Positions 1 to 9,076 of a stretch of 64,000 nucleotides of DNA are shown here, one piece after another. Numbering within the stretch: position 1 is the stretch's first letter; each line of letters starts with the position of its first letter. Made by a program: the position numbers and the translations under genes. The stretch covers positions 2,398,001 through 2,462,000 of the forward strand of contig NZ_CP125098.1 of the NCBI RefSeq assembly GCF_030020805.1, written 5' to 3'. The stretch comes from Paenibacillus sp. RC67 (GTDB lineage: Bacteria > Bacillota > Bacilli > Paenibacillales > NBRC-103111). Under the pieces are notes generated by a model that made no database searches, was not told the DNA's origin, and saw only the letters and a program-made list of their open reading frames with translations.

Positions 1-2
1 GT

Positions 3-239
3 CACGGGATCATCATGCTTAGAGGGCAGACTAGAATCATGGTATGGTCGCAAGCGTTCAACGTTGTCGTCACTTTGGTGACACTGTTTGTGCTGGTTAA
101 GCTAGTACCAGGGTGGAGCGGATCTATCGGCGCATTGGCACAGTCGCTTGGACTGACGGGAGAGATCCTCATTGTTCTTTTCATTCTCCGTTCCACTGGT
201 CATACGCGGCTAGGAGCGTCGTTTGGGCGTTCGTTGTAG
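3..239 (+). CDS. C-terminal fragment of a multi-spanning membrane protein (possibly MATE/flippase-like)
   Basis: The frame is open from the left edge of the window to a TAG stop, so this is the tail of a longer gene; an internal ATG at 15 need not be a start. The visible 79 residues hold two long hydrophobic stretches (around VVVTLVTLFVLVKLV and GEILIVLFIL) separated by a short polar loop, followed by a basic tail. This layout resembles the last helices of MATE or polysaccharide-flippase transporters, but there is too little sequence to name the family. It lies about 60 bases ahead of the DsbA-like gene, with no clear terminator between them. Confidence 0.45.
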   Translation, partial: HGIIMLRGQTRIMVWSQAFNVVVTLVTLFVLVKLVPGWSGSIGALAQSLGLTGEILIVLFILRSTGHTRLGASFGRSL

Positions 240-300
240 ATATTAGTTTCAAGCTTTATAATAAACATGAACTAGATTCAAGATAGGGGAGGGTTCTACG

Positions 301-1023
301 ATGAAAGTAGAAATTTGGTCGGACATTATGTGTCCATTTTGTTATATTGGCAAAAGACGCTTTGAAGCCGGGCTGGAGCAGTTTGCGCACAAAGAAGATG
401 TAGAGATTGTTTATCGCAGCTTCGAGCTCTCACCGAACTCTCCAAAAGATTCAACGAACAACATTCATGAAATGCTTGCCTCCAAGTACGGGATGAGCAT
501 TGAGCAAGCAAAGGCTATGAATGCGGATGTCGGGAAGCAAGCAAAGGCAGTCGGTCTTGATTTTGAATTTGATACGATGGTATTAACGAATACGTTCGAC
601 GCACATCGCTTAATCCAGTTCGGAACTCAGCACGGTAAAGGGAAAGAAGTCGCGGAATTGCTCTTCAAAGCATACTTCACCGATTCCCGTCATGTAGGTG
701 AGCACGAGACATTACTCGAGATCGCCGAGAAAGCGGGACTTTCCCGTGAGGAAACGGCAGCTATGCTGACAGGCACTCAATACTCGGAGGAAGTTAGGGC
801 TGATGAAGAAGAAGCTCGCCGACTTGGCGTGAACGGAGTACCGTTCTATGTCATTAATCGTAAATACGGCGTTTCAGGAGCGCAGCCGAGTGAAGCTTTC
901 TTGGAAGTGCTTGAGAAGGTATGGGATGAAGACAAACCGCTTCAAGTTATTCAAAGTGATGCGGGTCAAGCTTGCACAGACGGGGTTTGCGCACCGGGGG
1001 AACCGAATCAAGGCAGCAAGTAA
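301..1023 (+). CDS. DsbA family thiol oxidoreductase (FrnE-like)
   Basis: The 240-residue protein has a thioredoxin-fold N-terminus with a CPFC redox motif at Cys11-Cys14, a helical insertion, and a cis-Pro loop (GVNGVPFYVI) near residue 180. This is the pattern of the FrnE subgroup of DsbA-like proteins. There is no signal peptide, so it should act in the cytoplasm, where FrnE-type proteins are thought to act as disulfide oxidoreductases or isomerases. The start ATG follows a GGGGAGGG ribosome binding site. Two further cysteines (CTDGVC) lie near the C-terminus and may form a second redox pair. The natural substrate cannot be read from the sequence. Confidence 0.9.
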   Translation: MKVEIWSDIMCPFCYIGKRRFEAGLEQFAHKEDVEIVYRSFELSPNSPKDSTNNIHEMLASKYGMSIEQAKAMNADVGKQAKAVGLDFEFDTMVLTNTFDAHRLIQFGTQHGKGKEVAELLFKAYFTDSRHVGEHETLLEIAEKAGLSREETAAMLTGTQYSEEVRADEEEARRLGVNGVPFYVINRKYGVSGAQPSEAFLEVLEKVWDEDKPLQVIQSDAGQACTDGVCAPGEPNQGSK

Positions 1024-1041
1024 GTAGTTCATAAACATGGC

Positions 1042-1070
1042 AAAACCGTCCTTCATTCAGGACGGTTTTT
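1042..1070 (+). terminator. Rho-independent terminator after the DsbA-like gene
   Basis: A perfect 10-bp stem (AAAACCGTCC / GGACGGTTTT) encloses an 8-base loop and is followed by T residues. The A-tract on the other side lets it also serve the convergent exonuclease gene. Confidence 0.85.
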
Positions 1071-1090
1071 GTCGTAGGAGCGTCTTCAGT

Positions 1091-1843
1091 TTATGCAAGC
1101 TGCTGTTTTCTGGCTTTTCTGCCATACTTGGCTTGAAAAAATTTGGTGAACAGCTCTTTGACCATCTCGATTTCCTCAGGCTTCAGCCTCATCACCTGCA
1201 CATATTTTTGCGTTTTTTCATCCTTGATGAATTGATTCCAGGTTAACGTTTGTTCCTTTTCCAACGCGCTGTCCAATGAAAGAGTAATCCATTTTTTTAT
1301 TCCGCCTGTACATAGCTTGAATTGATTCGGTACAAAATAGTCTGTAGATGTCACGACTTCAGGCTTCAATTGAAGCAGCTGGGCCGTATTCAAAGCGTCA
1401 TCCAGCGCGGAATGATGCTGTCCTATAGGCTCCAGATGATGATCCGCCAGCGCCTGCTGCAGTCCGCCTTCAAAATAAGCCGTAACGTCCAGTAGATTGA
1501 CGAGCCATGCATCACTCAGTTGATTTACCTTACAGTCCAGGAACAGGTGGAAAAAGTCGCCGCCTCCCCAAGCCAGCAGGGTGTATTCCTCACCGCAAAA
1601 ATCTCGAAAGGCTTGTACCACATCAGCAAAACGTTTGCTCCGGTGCAGCGTTTCTTTAGATATACCGCAAAATTGCAGGGCAAATCTATTAATATAAAAA
1701 TTAGGATTAATATAGCTTTGGAACGTATCGATGACCTCCAACTGTTCATTTAGCTTAACAGCTCCGATTTCGATAATTTCCATGGGATAAATATCGTAAT
1801 GCTTTCTACCGTTAAATTCGAGGTCTATCACGATGTAATTCAT
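1091..1843 (-). CDS. DEDDh-type 3'-5' exonuclease (KapD/RNase T-like)
   Basis: The protein begins MNYIVIDLEF, which supplies the first acidic pair (Asp7, Glu9) of the ExoIII motif, and carries HHSALDDALN around residue 145, the HxxxxD of motif III in DEDDh exonucleases. It resembles KapD and other small RNase T/epsilon-like nucleases. I chose the ATG at 1843 because AGGGGGTG lies just upstream; an in-frame ATG eight codons earlier lacks a binding site. At 250 residues it is longer than B. subtilis KapD (about 205), with a basic C-terminal extension ending KYGRKARKQQLA. Substrate (RNA or DNA) is unknown. Confidence 0.8.
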   Translation of the reverse strand: MNYIVIDLEFNGRKHYDIYPMEIIEIGAVKLNEQLEVIDTFQSYINPNFYINRFALQFCGISKETLHRSKRFADVVQAFRDFCGEEYTLLAWGGGDFFHLFLDCKVNQLSDAWLVNLLDVTAYFEGGLQQALADHHLEPIGQHHSALDDALNTAQLLQLKPEVVTSTDYFVPNQFKLCTGGIKKWITLSLDSALEKEQTLTWNQFIKDEKTQKYVQVMRLKPEEIEMVKELFTKFFQAKYGRKARKQQLA

Positions 1844-2045
1844 TCTTTCACCCCCTGGTACAAGCATACCACGTTAGGGGGCTATTTTTGTAATGTTTTT
1901 CGTTACCAGCCTTGACGAAACAAGTCGACAGAAGGTCATTTATCGGTTTTCTCACAAACCTTTCGTACTTTAACGCTTTTCTTGTTCATAATGTGACGAG
2001 TTTTTGGTATAATAAAGTGAATTTTCGTACGCGAAGGGGATTAGT

Positions 2046-3437
2046 ATGGACTATATAAGCACGCGAGGAAAAGTAGAGAAGTGTGGATTCATCGATGCCT
2101 TTTTGATGGGGCTTGCCAATGACGGCGGTCTGGTGATTCCAAGTGAAATTCCGGTCATATCGGAGCAGAAGCTGCAGGAATGGGAAAATCTATCCTACCA
2201 GGATCTGATGCTTGAAATATTCTCTTATTTTACAAACGACGAAATTCCTTATGAAGACTTGAAAAAGCTGGTTTACGACAGCTACTCTACCTTCAGGGAT
2301 GAGAACGTAACGCCACTTAAAAATATCAATGATTCGCTGTATGTGTTGGAGCTGTTCCATGGACCGACCTTTGCCTTTAAAGATGTCGCGCTTCAATTCA
2401 TGGGCAATCTGTATTCTTACGTAGCAACCAAGAGAAATGAAATTATTAATATTCTCGGGGCTACTTCGGGCGATACAGGCGCTGCGGCAATTCAAGGGGT
2501 AAAAGGTAAGGAAGGTATTCGAATTTGTATCCTTCACCCTCACCAGAAGGTAAGTAAGGTTCAAGAGCTTCAGATGACTACGGTACAAGATGATAATGTA
2601 TTGAATTTGTCCGTAAAAGGGAATTTTGACGATTGCCAGCAGTTCATTAAAGAATTGTTTGCCGACGTGGAATTCAAGCACCAATATCATCTGCGCGCGA
2701 TCAATTCCATTAACTTTGTGCGTATCTTGTCCCAAACTGTGTACTACTTCTATGCTTATTTCCAAATTTCCAAAACAAAACCGGTGGGCAAAGTCAATTT
2801 CAGTGTTCCCACTGGCAACTTCGGAAATATTTTCTCCGGCTATTTGGCGAAACAAATGGGTCTGCCGGTCGGTAAGCTGATTTTGGCAACCAATGAGAAT
2901 AACATCTTGGAGCGCTTTGTTAAAGAAGGCGTTTATATGCCTGGAGATTTCCACAGCACCTACAGTCCGTCGATGGATATTCAAATCGCCAGCAATTTCG
3001 AACGGTATTTGTATTACTTAACTAATAAAAGTTCGGAAAAGGTTGCTTCCATCATGAACCAATTCCGTTCCGAAGGCAAAATCGAGATCGGTGCTGAAGA
3101 TCTTCAAAAAGTACAATCGGATTTTGAAGCCAAAGGGGTTCAAGGCAAAGACTGCCTGCAAACCATTGATAAATATTACAAAGAGTACAGCTATTTGTTC
3201 GATCCGCATACAGCTTGCGGCGTTACCGCTTATGAATCCTGCAGCGGCGATGACGAAGTGTGTGTCGTATTTGCAACGGCTCATCCGGCCAAGTTCAATG
3301 AGTCGATCGCGCTTGTTGACATTGAGCAGTCATTCCCTGCTGAAATTCAGCAGTTGTTTGACAAAGCTCAGTATCAAACCGTTATCGATAATGAGAAGCA
3401 GGAGCTGGTTAAACAGCTGGAAGCTTTCTTCGCATAA
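2046..3437 (+). CDS. thrC: Threonine synthase
   Basis: This PLP enzyme converts O-phosphohomoserine to threonine and phosphate, the last step of threonine synthesis. The 463 residues match the long E. coli/yeast-type threonine synthase: N-terminal TRG...DGGLVIP, the PLP-lysine motif PTFAFKDVALQ with Lys112, the phosphate-binding GATSGDTGAAAI and SVPTGNFGNIFSGY. The start follows GAAGGGGA, and an extended -10 (TGGTATAAT, 2005-2013) lies about 35 bases upstream. It stands alone: no homoserine dehydrogenase or kinase gene is adjacent, unlike the B. subtilis hom-thrC-thrB operon. A strong bidirectional terminator follows. Confidence 0.95.
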   Translation: MDYISTRGKVEKCGFIDAFLMGLANDGGLVIPSEIPVISEQKLQEWENLSYQDLMLEIFSYFTNDEIPYEDLKKLVYDSYSTFRDENVTPLKNINDSLYVLELFHGPTFAFKDVALQFMGNLYSYVATKRNEIINILGATSGDTGAAAIQGVKGKEGIRICILHPHQKVSKVQELQMTTVQDDNVLNLSVKGNFDDCQQFIKELFADVEFKHQYHLRAINSINFVRILSQTVYYFYAYFQISKTKPVGKVNFSVPTGNFGNIFSGYLAKQMGLPVGKLILATNENNILERFVKEGVYMPGDFHSTYSPSMDIQIASNFERYLYYLTNKSSEKVASIMNQFRSEGKIEIGAEDLQKVQSDFEAKGVQGKDCLQTIDKYYKEYSYLFDPHTACGVTAYESCSGDDEVCVVFATAHPAKFNESIALVDIEQSFPAEIQQLFDKAQYQTVIDNEKQELVKQLEAFFA

Positions 3438-3450
3438 GCTTGAAATGCAC

Positions 3451-3484
3451 AAAAAGACATCGCTCTCGTGGGCGATGTCTTTTT
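3451..3484. terminator. Bidirectional terminator between thrC and the MFS gene
   Basis: A 13-bp perfect stem (AAAAAGACATCGC / GCGATGTCTTTTT) with an 8-base loop has A-runs and T-runs on either side, so it can end transcription from both convergent genes. Confidence 0.9.
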
Positions 3485-3533
3485 GATCACTATGAAAGAA
3501 TTGCGATAGACGTTTTTCTCATGCCCGCGGCTC

Positions 3534-4769
3534 CTATTTGTGCTTAGAGGCTGCCCCGACATGTGCGTTTCGGCCCGCACCTACTCCGAAAATAAGGTAC
3601 AGCGCGGTGACGACGACAAGGACCAGTATTGGAGCAATCCATGCCCCAGTTAAGTCATGCAGCCAACCGATTAAGATCGGTCCAATTGCTGCGAGTAGAT
3701 ATCCTAACGATTGGGCCATTCCTGACAGTACCGCTGCTTGCGAAGGGCTTGTCGTGCGAAGAGCAAAGAAGGCTAGCGCCAAGCTGATGCTTCCTCCTTG
3801 CCCGATACCGATCAGAACAATCCAAAGGGGCGCTATGGAAGGGGAGCTTGTAAGAAGCAGCCCGACATAGCCTAATAAAGCAGAAGTGGCACTGAAGGCG
3901 ACCAAACCGCGCTGACTTGCTCTTCTGCCAGCTAACAGCGGCATAATGAAGGAAGCTGGCAGACTGACAGCCTGCATAAGAGATAACATCCAACCGGCCG
4001 TTGTGGCACTCATGCCTCTATCATGCAAAATAGCGGGCAGCCAAGCGATTGTTACATAAAAGGCTAGGGATTGTAAGCCCATGAACAAGGTAACCTGCCA
4101 TGCAAGAGATGAACGCCATAAGCTTACTGAAGCAGTTTGTGTGTTCGTAGAACTACTTGATTGTTTGGCAGAACGCAGCTGCGGCAACCAGACTATGATC
4201 CCAACAGCCGATAGGATGGCCCAGCACCCAAGCGACCCGCGCCAACCAATACCAAGTCCCGTAGCCAAAGGAACGCTAATCCCAGAAGCTAGGGCGGCCC
4301 ATGTGCTCATTGACATGGAATATAACCCAGTCATCAGTCCGACCTTTCCGGCAAAATCCCGCTTGATTAGGCTAGGAAGTAATACGTTGCCGACGGCGAT
4401 CCCAGCTCCCAGAATCGCTGTACCAGCAAATAAAGTTGCGACTGAAGGAACGGAACGCAATATAATGCCTAAAGTTAAAGCAACCAAGCTTGCGAACAAA
4501 GTTTTCTCCGTACCGATGCGACGTGCAATGACCGGTGCTAACGGGGATAACAAGGCAAAAGCAAGCAGCGGAAGTGCGGTCAGCAAGCTGGCCAGCACAT
4601 TAGACAAGCCGGTATCCGTGCGAATGGATGAGATCAAAGGGCCGACTACGGTAATGGAAGCCCGAAGATTCGAGGCTACCAGTACAACACCCAGCATTAA
4701 TAGCAGACTGCCGCTGCGGGCTGCTCCAGCTGAATGAGAATGTAAGGATGATGATGTATTAGTTCTCAT
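3534..4769 (-). CDS. MFS transporter, CynX/NimT family
   Basis: This 411-residue protein has about 12 hydrophobic segments and the N-terminal signature of the CynX/NimT branch (VVLVASNLRASITVVGPLI), which includes cyanate and nitroimidazole transporters. The substrate is not predictable; many Bacillota members are of unknown specificity. AAGGAG lies about 11 bases before the ATG. It is transcribed divergently from an XRE-cupin regulator across a 120-bp AT-rich gap holding two direct repeats, so the regulator probably controls it. Confidence 0.85.
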   Translation of the reverse strand: MRTNTSSSLHSHSAGAARSGSLLLMLGVVLVASNLRASITVVGPLISSIRTDTGLSNVLASLLTALPLLAFALLSPLAPVIARRIGTEKTLFASLVALTLGIILRSVPSVATLFAGTAILGAGIAVGNVLLPSLIKRDFAGKVGLMTGLYSMSMSTWAALASGISVPLATGLGIGWRGSLGCWAILSAVGIIVWLPQLRSAKQSSSSTNTQTASVSLWRSSLAWQVTLFMGLQSLAFYVTIAWLPAILHDRGMSATTAGWMLSLMQAVSLPASFIMPLLAGRRASQRGLVAFSATSALLGYVGLLLTSSPSIAPLWIVLIGIGQGGSISLALAFFALRTTSPSQAAVLSGMAQSLGYLLAAIGPILIGWLHDLTGAWIAPILVLVVVTALYLIFGVGAGRNAHVGAASKHK

Positions 4770-4826
4770 ATATGAATTGACTCCTTCTCAAGCAACAAAA
4801 TGTGTATGTGTGACATTGCTTGTAAT

Positions 4827-4870
4827 AGTAAATTATAATATACTTATAACATGAAAAAGTAAACTATAAT
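4827..4870. promoter_or_regulatory. Paired direct repeats in the divergent regulator/transporter intergenic region
   Basis: Two 13-base direct repeats, AGTAAATTATAAT (4827-4839) and AGTAAACTATAAT (4858-4870), differ at one base and are spaced 31 bp start to start, about three helical turns. They lie between the divergent transporter and cupin-regulator genes. The placement and helical phasing suggest operators for the neighbouring regulator, though AT-rich promoter elements could also explain them. Confidence 0.4.
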
Positions 4871-4889
4871 TTATTGGGGCGTGGAATAG

Positions 4890-5468
4890 TTGGATTCTTC
4901 AAAAGATATCGAGCAGCAGGATATGATGGAGATGGTTCGTAGAATAGGCAATCAGCTCAGACAGATGCGCAAGGAGCAGAAGCTGAGTCTTGACGATCTT
5001 GCAGATCGAACGGGAGTCAGTAAGCTGACGCTGGGGAAGATTGAACGTGGGGAAACAAATCCAAGCTTGACAGTTATTTGGAGAATAGCAGATGGTTTAG
5101 CCATTCCGATGTCCTCCTTGTTTGAGACAGAGAAGGTCATTCAGCTGTCACGTGCAGGGGAAGGAATCTATTTTACGGACGGACCTTGGCGGGTGGAGCC
5201 GATATTTACTCATTCCTCTAGCGGAACGGTGGATAGCTGTCGCGCTTTTTTACAGCCGCATAGCACATATTCCGCCGAATATCATCCCACAAGCGTCATG
5301 GAGACGGCTACCGTTATGGAAGGCTCCGTCCGTATTCTTGTATGTGATAAACCCTATGAGCTTCAAATGTATGATTCTATCCGATTCCGCGGCGATTCTA
5401 GCCATTCTTATGTGAACAAGACGGATACTGTAGCTATTCTTTACATTACCTTTGAGCGGTATGTGTAA
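4890..5468 (+). CDS. XRE-family regulator with C-terminal cupin domain
   Basis: Residues about 14-70 form a Cro/CI-type helix-turn-helix (LRQMRKEQKLSLDDLADRTGV, then LGKIERGETNPSL). Residues about 105-190 form a small cupin barrel typical of ligand-sensing XRE-cupin regulators (YELQMYDSIRFRGDSSHSY). Such proteins usually repress a neighbouring catabolic or transport gene until a small ligand binds the cupin. The TTG start at 4890 has GGGG about ten bases upstream; an ATG at 4923 is a possible later start that would still keep the HTH. The divergent CynX-like transporter is the likely target. Confidence 0.85.
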   Translation: MDSSKDIEQQDMMEMVRRIGNQLRQMRKEQKLSLDDLADRTGVSKLTLGKIERGETNPSLTVIWRIADGLAIPMSSLFETEKVIQLSRAGEGIYFTDGPWRVEPIFTHSSSGTVDSCRAFLQPHSTYSAEYHPTSVMETATVMEGSVRILVCDKPYELQMYDSIRFRGDSSHSYVNKTDTVAILYITFERYV

Positions 5469-5485
5469 GAGAACAAGTCCAAATC

Positions 5486-6748
5486 CTACCCAGCCTCATA
5501 CCAGCTGAGAACTTCCCCCCAGTCCCACTGCTCATAGTAATTGGAACCCGTGTCCAATGAGCTGATCCATGTACTTGCGCCAGATCCATCCGTTTGTCCA
5601 AGCATGACATAAGCCTTCGAGCGATCTGAGCGAATCCAACCCAGCTTGTTAGATGCCTTAAGATAAGCAGGGGCATAGTCGCCAAAGCCGGCCGGAGGCG
5701 TAGTAATGGGATGTTGGACCGGGCTCTGGAGTGTCAAGCGAACCAATACTGGTAGTGGACGTTCTGCAGTGTCGCTTGACCATTTGCTCTCCGTAGTGCG
5801 TGACACCGTAATCGTGTCGTCGTTAAGCCAAACAAAGTTTCCATCGGCATACCCTTCAGGGGTTAACGTCGGCGAACGCAGTGCAGGGAGCTCCTTAACT
5901 TTCAAATGTTTATTTTCTAGCGCCATTCTTCCGCCGCCTTGAATATAGGCTAAGCGAGTCTTTACAGGGGCCCATTGAAACCAGCTCGAATTGGCCAACA
6001 TTTCATCCAATGGAATGAATTTTTTACCGTTGGATGACAGCAGGCACAGCATATCGCTATCTGCCGACCAGGATGCGGTGGGATGAACGACGAATGCAAT
6101 CCATTTCCGGTCATAAGACCATTTGAAAATAGTCGTCCCGATCGATAGCACCATCACGTCCCCTTTGGTTAGCTCAGACGGGATCGTAAAGAAATGCTTG
6201 ATCTTTTTGTCATCCATTTTGGCATCGACTGGTATTTTGTACAGCATAGGATGGGTCCAGCCATCTGGCAGACGAGCCGCAGTGGAAGAAGCGAGAAAGC
6301 CGGATCCATCTGGGAGCCAAGAGTAATTATTCACTCCTAATGCCACGTTCTCAAAGCTGTTTTCGGTCATATGACCGGTATCTGTAATATTCAACACCGA
6401 CTCGTCTTGAAAGGCCAATATGTTGGTTGTTGGCGACCACTGCAGATTCGTTCCGCTGCTTCCATACGCTTGCACATGACGGTCCGTATCCGAGTTGTAT
6501 ACCCATACTTCATGGCTTTGTTGTCCAGTCGCCTTCATATAAGCAATCCAAAGCCCGTCATGAGACCATCTCGGATGCGATGCCCCTCCGTCTTTGGTCA
6601 ACTGCTTCTCCAGCTCGCCTTCTTTCATCCACAAATTACCGCCACGTATAAAAGCCGCCTTTACTGGATTGTCGGGAGACGCTTCCGCTATCGGATAAAA
6701 ACCGGAAATCCCTATCAAAACGACACAAATGAACACTATAGCTCGCAA
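5486..6748 (-). CDS. Secreted TolB/WD40-like beta-propeller protein of unknown function
   Basis: A hydrophobic signal peptide (AIVFICVVLIGISGFYPIAEA) precedes about 390 residues with repeated PD40/WD40-like units, for example HPRWSHDGLWIAYM, LQWSPTTNILAFQD and YSWLPDGSGFLAS. That pattern suggests a six- or seven-bladed TolB-type propeller at the cell surface or outside. No enzyme motif was seen. The TTG start is supported by AAAGGAGGAG seven bases upstream. It converges on the cupin regulator and has no obvious functional partner nearby; it is also divergent from fabH. Confidence 0.7.
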   Translation of the reverse strand: MRAIVFICVVLIGISGFYPIAEASPDNPVKAAFIRGGNLWMKEGELEKQLTKDGGASHPRWSHDGLWIAYMKATGQQSHEVWVYNSDTDRHVQAYGSSGTNLQWSPTTNILAFQDESVLNITDTGHMTENSFENVALGVNNYSWLPDGSGFLASSTAARLPDGWTHPMLYKIPVDAKMDDKKIKHFFTIPSELTKGDVMVLSIGTTIFKWSYDRKWIAFVVHPTASWSADSDMLCLLSSNGKKFIPLDEMLANSSWFQWAPVKTRLAYIQGGGRMALENKHLKVKELPALRSPTLTPEGYADGNFVWLNDDTITVSRTTESKWSSDTAERPLPVLVRLTLQSPVQHPITTPPAGFGDYAPAYLKASNKLGWIRSDRSKAYVMLGQTDGSGASTWISSLDTGSNYYEQWDWGEVLSWYEAG

Positions 6749-6873
6749 ATGTTCTCCTCCTTTACCATTTCATCTGCAGTTCTTCCTTAATTTGCTCTTT
6801 AGGCAGTCGCTTCATTCAGCCTGATCTACAAGCCATCAGTGTTTACGGCTGGTCATTTCTCTCGAATTGTCCA

Positions 6874-6902
6874 TTGACACGACCGTTAGCGCAGGTTATA
6901 TT
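6874..6902 (+). promoter_or_regulatory. Sigma-A promoter of fabH
   Basis: TTGACA (6874-6879) is separated by 17 bases from TATATT (6897-6902). Transcription should start near 6909, inside the adjacent inverted repeat. Confidence 0.75.
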
Positions 6903-6905
6903 AAA

Positions 6906-6924
6906 ATTAGTACTAGGTACTAAT
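6906..6924. promoter_or_regulatory. FapR-type operator overlapping the fabH promoter
   Basis: ATTAGTAC-TAG-GTACTAAT is a perfect 8-bp inverted repeat with a 3-base centre. It agrees with the operator bound by FapR, the malonyl-CoA-responsive repressor of fatty-acid and phospholipid genes in Bacillus. It begins four bases after the -10 box and covers the expected start site, a position suited to repression. The fapR gene itself is not in the window. Confidence 0.85.
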
Positions 6925-6949
6925 ACTTGATAATAAAAGGGTGAGGGCT

Positions 6950-7972
6950 ATGGAAATCCAAAAGGCCAGAATAACCGCTATCGGCACCTACGTGCCAGAA
7001 AAACGATTAACGAATCACGATTTGGAACGCATGGTTGAGACTAGTGACGAATGGATTGTTCAGCGCACTGGAATCCGAGAGCGTAGAATCAGCGAACCCA
7101 AACAATATACAAGCGATTTGTGCGTAGCCGCCGTCAGCAATTTAATGCATAGATACGGGAAATCTGTGACAGATGTAGATTTTATTATTGTAGCGACGAG
7201 TACGCCGGATTTTCCTTTTCCCAGTACGGCATCTATTATTCAGGACCAGCTTGGCATATCTTCCGCAACAGGAGCTATTGATATAAGCGCGGCCTGCGCG
7301 GGGTTCGTATATGGACTACATATGGCGAACGGATTGATTGCAGCCGGTTTGCACCGCAAGGTTCTCGTCATTGGAGCAGAGACGTTAACGAAAATAACAG
7401 ATTATACAGATAGAACGACATGCGTATTGTTCGGGGACGGCGCGGGTGCCGTACTCGTAGAGAAGGAGGAGGGAGAGCTGCCGTCGAGCTTCCTTTCCAC
7501 CCATTTGTCTACCGAGGGCAGCGGGGGCACACACATCTATCAAACCAGAATCGCTAATCAATGGAATGGCGTAGAATTAATCGATAAGCAGCTATTAGTG
7601 CAGAATGGCAGGGAAGTATTCAAATGGGTTGTGAGGACGGTACCGGATGGAATGCAGCAAGTGCTTCAAAAAGCCCAGATGGAACTAGAACAGGTGGATT
7701 GGTTTATTCCTCACAGCGCGAATTTGCGGATAATCGAGCCCCTTTGTGAACGGAGCGGCGTTCCAATGGAGAAAGCATTATATAGCTTGGTGCATTTCGG
7801 CAATACTTCTGCCGCTACGATTCCTCTTGCTTTGGATTTAGGCTTACGCGAGGGAAAGGTGCATAACGGGGATAGTGCACTTATTTATGGATTTGGAGCT
7901 GGACTTGTCCAAGCGGGAATGGTTATCCGCATTCATATGGATTCCCAGTTGAACGCTCCCATGCCTTTGTGA
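6950..7972 (+). CDS. fabH: Beta-ketoacyl-ACP synthase III
   Basis: FabH condenses acyl-CoA with malonyl-ACP to start fatty-acid elongation. The catalytic triad is readable: Cys116 in DISAACAGF, His255 in WFIPHSANLR and Asn285 in VHFGNTSAA, together with the N-terminal GTYVPEKRLTN and ETSDEWIVQRTGI signatures. I chose the ATG at 6950, which has GGGTGAGG just upstream; a GTG at 6941 would sit directly against the binding site. The length (340) is slightly above the usual 310-325. It is monocistronic rather than part of a fab cluster, so it may be one of several FabH paralogues; the upstream operator points to FapR control. Confidence 0.93.
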   Translation: MEIQKARITAIGTYVPEKRLTNHDLERMVETSDEWIVQRTGIRERRISEPKQYTSDLCVAAVSNLMHRYGKSVTDVDFIIVATSTPDFPFPSTASIIQDQLGISSATGAIDISAACAGFVYGLHMANGLIAAGLHRKVLVIGAETLTKITDYTDRTTCVLFGDGAGAVLVEKEEGELPSSFLSTHLSTEGSGGTHIYQTRIANQWNGVELIDKQLLVQNGREVFKWVVRTVPDGMQQVLQKAQMELEQVDWFIPHSANLRIIEPLCERSGVPMEKALYSLVHFGNTSAATIPLALDLGLREGKVHNGDSALIYGFGAGLVQAGMVIRIHMDSQLNAPMPL

Positions 7973-8070
7973 AAAAGGTATAATTTCCAGAATCCATTTG
8001 GTTGCCTGCCGATTTCTTGGTATGATGGTAGGTAGGCGGATAATTATCCTAGATGGAGGAGTGATAAGAA

Positions 8071-9057
8071 GTGGATTCCAATACAAAACAAGAAAATCAG
8101 CAGGAGTTGGCCACATTTGCGGGAGGATGCTTCTGGTGCATGGTAACCCCGTTCGACCAGCTGCCCGGCATTATAAAGGTCGTATCAGGCTATACGGGAG
8201 GTCACAAGCCCAATCCCACCTACCAGGAGGTATGTTCCGAGACAACAGGACATGCGGAAGCGGTGCAGATTACGTTTGACCCTTCTGTATTTCCTTATGA
8301 AAAGCTGCTGGACACATTCTGGCAGCAAATAGATCCTACGGATGCTGGGGGACAGTTCCACGACCGTGGACCGTCCTATCGTACCGCCATTTTTTATCAT
8401 ACAGAAGAGCAGCGTCAGAAGGCGGAAGCTTCAAAGGCAGTGCTAGAGCAGAGCGGCCGATTCGCTCGTCCGATTGCGACAGAGATTGTCCCAGCAAGCG
8501 AGTTTTACGAGGCTGAGGAGTATCATCAGGACTACTATACGAAAAATCCGCTTCGCTATAAAATGTACAGAAAAGGCTCCGGGCGCGATGCCTTTATCGA
8601 GCAGCATTGGAATACGGCTAAAGATAAAGAACGTCTTAGAGATAAACTGTCAACTATGCAGTTCGAAGTGACACAAAACAACGGGACGGAGCCTCCATTC
8701 CAAAATGAGTTTTGGGATCATCACGAAGAGGGGATTTATGTAGATATCGTATCAGGAGAGCCGTTGTTCAGCTCCAAGGATAAATTCGATTCCGGCTGCG
8801 GCTGGCCGAGCTTTACTCAACCGGTGATTTCGGCAAATGTTAAAGAGAAGCAGGATTACAGCCATTTTATGATACGTACTGAGGTGCGGAGTCGTGAAGC
8901 GGATTCGCATCTGGGCCATGTATTTAACGACGGTCCTAAGGAGGCAGGAGGACTTCGTTACTGTATCAATTCTGCCGCACTCCGGTTTATTCCTAAGGAT
9001 CAGCTTGAGCAGGAAGGCTATGGCTCGTATTTAGCATTGTTTGAAGGACAAAAGTAA
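8071..9057 (+). CDS. msrAB: Bifunctional peptide methionine sulfoxide reductase MsrA-MsrB
   Basis: The first ~155 residues are MsrA (catalytic GGCFWC motif with Cys20 and Cys23, then SGYTGG and ETTGHAEAV), reducing methionine-S-sulfoxide. Residues ~175-320 are MsrB ([29 protein letters not shown] with the catalytic Cys), reducing the R form. No signal peptide is present, so the fusion repairs cytoplasmic proteins. The MsrB part lacks the two CxxC zinc motifs. The start is GTG with GGAGGAG upstream. It is probably a single-gene unit, with a short hairpin and T-run after the stop. Confidence 0.95.
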   Translation: MDSNTKQENQQELATFAGGCFWCMVTPFDQLPGIIKVVSGYTGGHKPNPTYQEVCSETTGHAEAVQITFDPSVFPYEKLLDTFWQQIDPTDAGGQFHDRGPSYRTAIFYHTEEQRQKAEASKAVLEQSGRFARPIATEIVPASEFYEAEEYHQDYYTKNPLRYKMYRKGSGRDAFIEQHWNTAKDKERLRDKLSTMQFEVTQNNGTEPPFQNEFWDHHEEGIYVDIVSGEPLFSSKDKFDSGCGWPSFTQPVISANVKEKQDYSHFMIRTEVRSREADSHLGHVFNDGPKEAGGLRYCINSAALRFIPKDQLEQEGYGSYLALFEGQK

Positions 9058-9076
9058 TCTTGAGGTAAGCACGCGG

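Noticed and set aside
2190-2984. 264-codon open frame antisense to thrC
   Set aside because: It lies fully within threonine synthase and has no start context or domain.
4081-4737. Long open frame opposite the MFS transporter gene
   Set aside because: It is a shadow of the transporter gene on the other strand; it has no binding site, no family pattern and odd composition.
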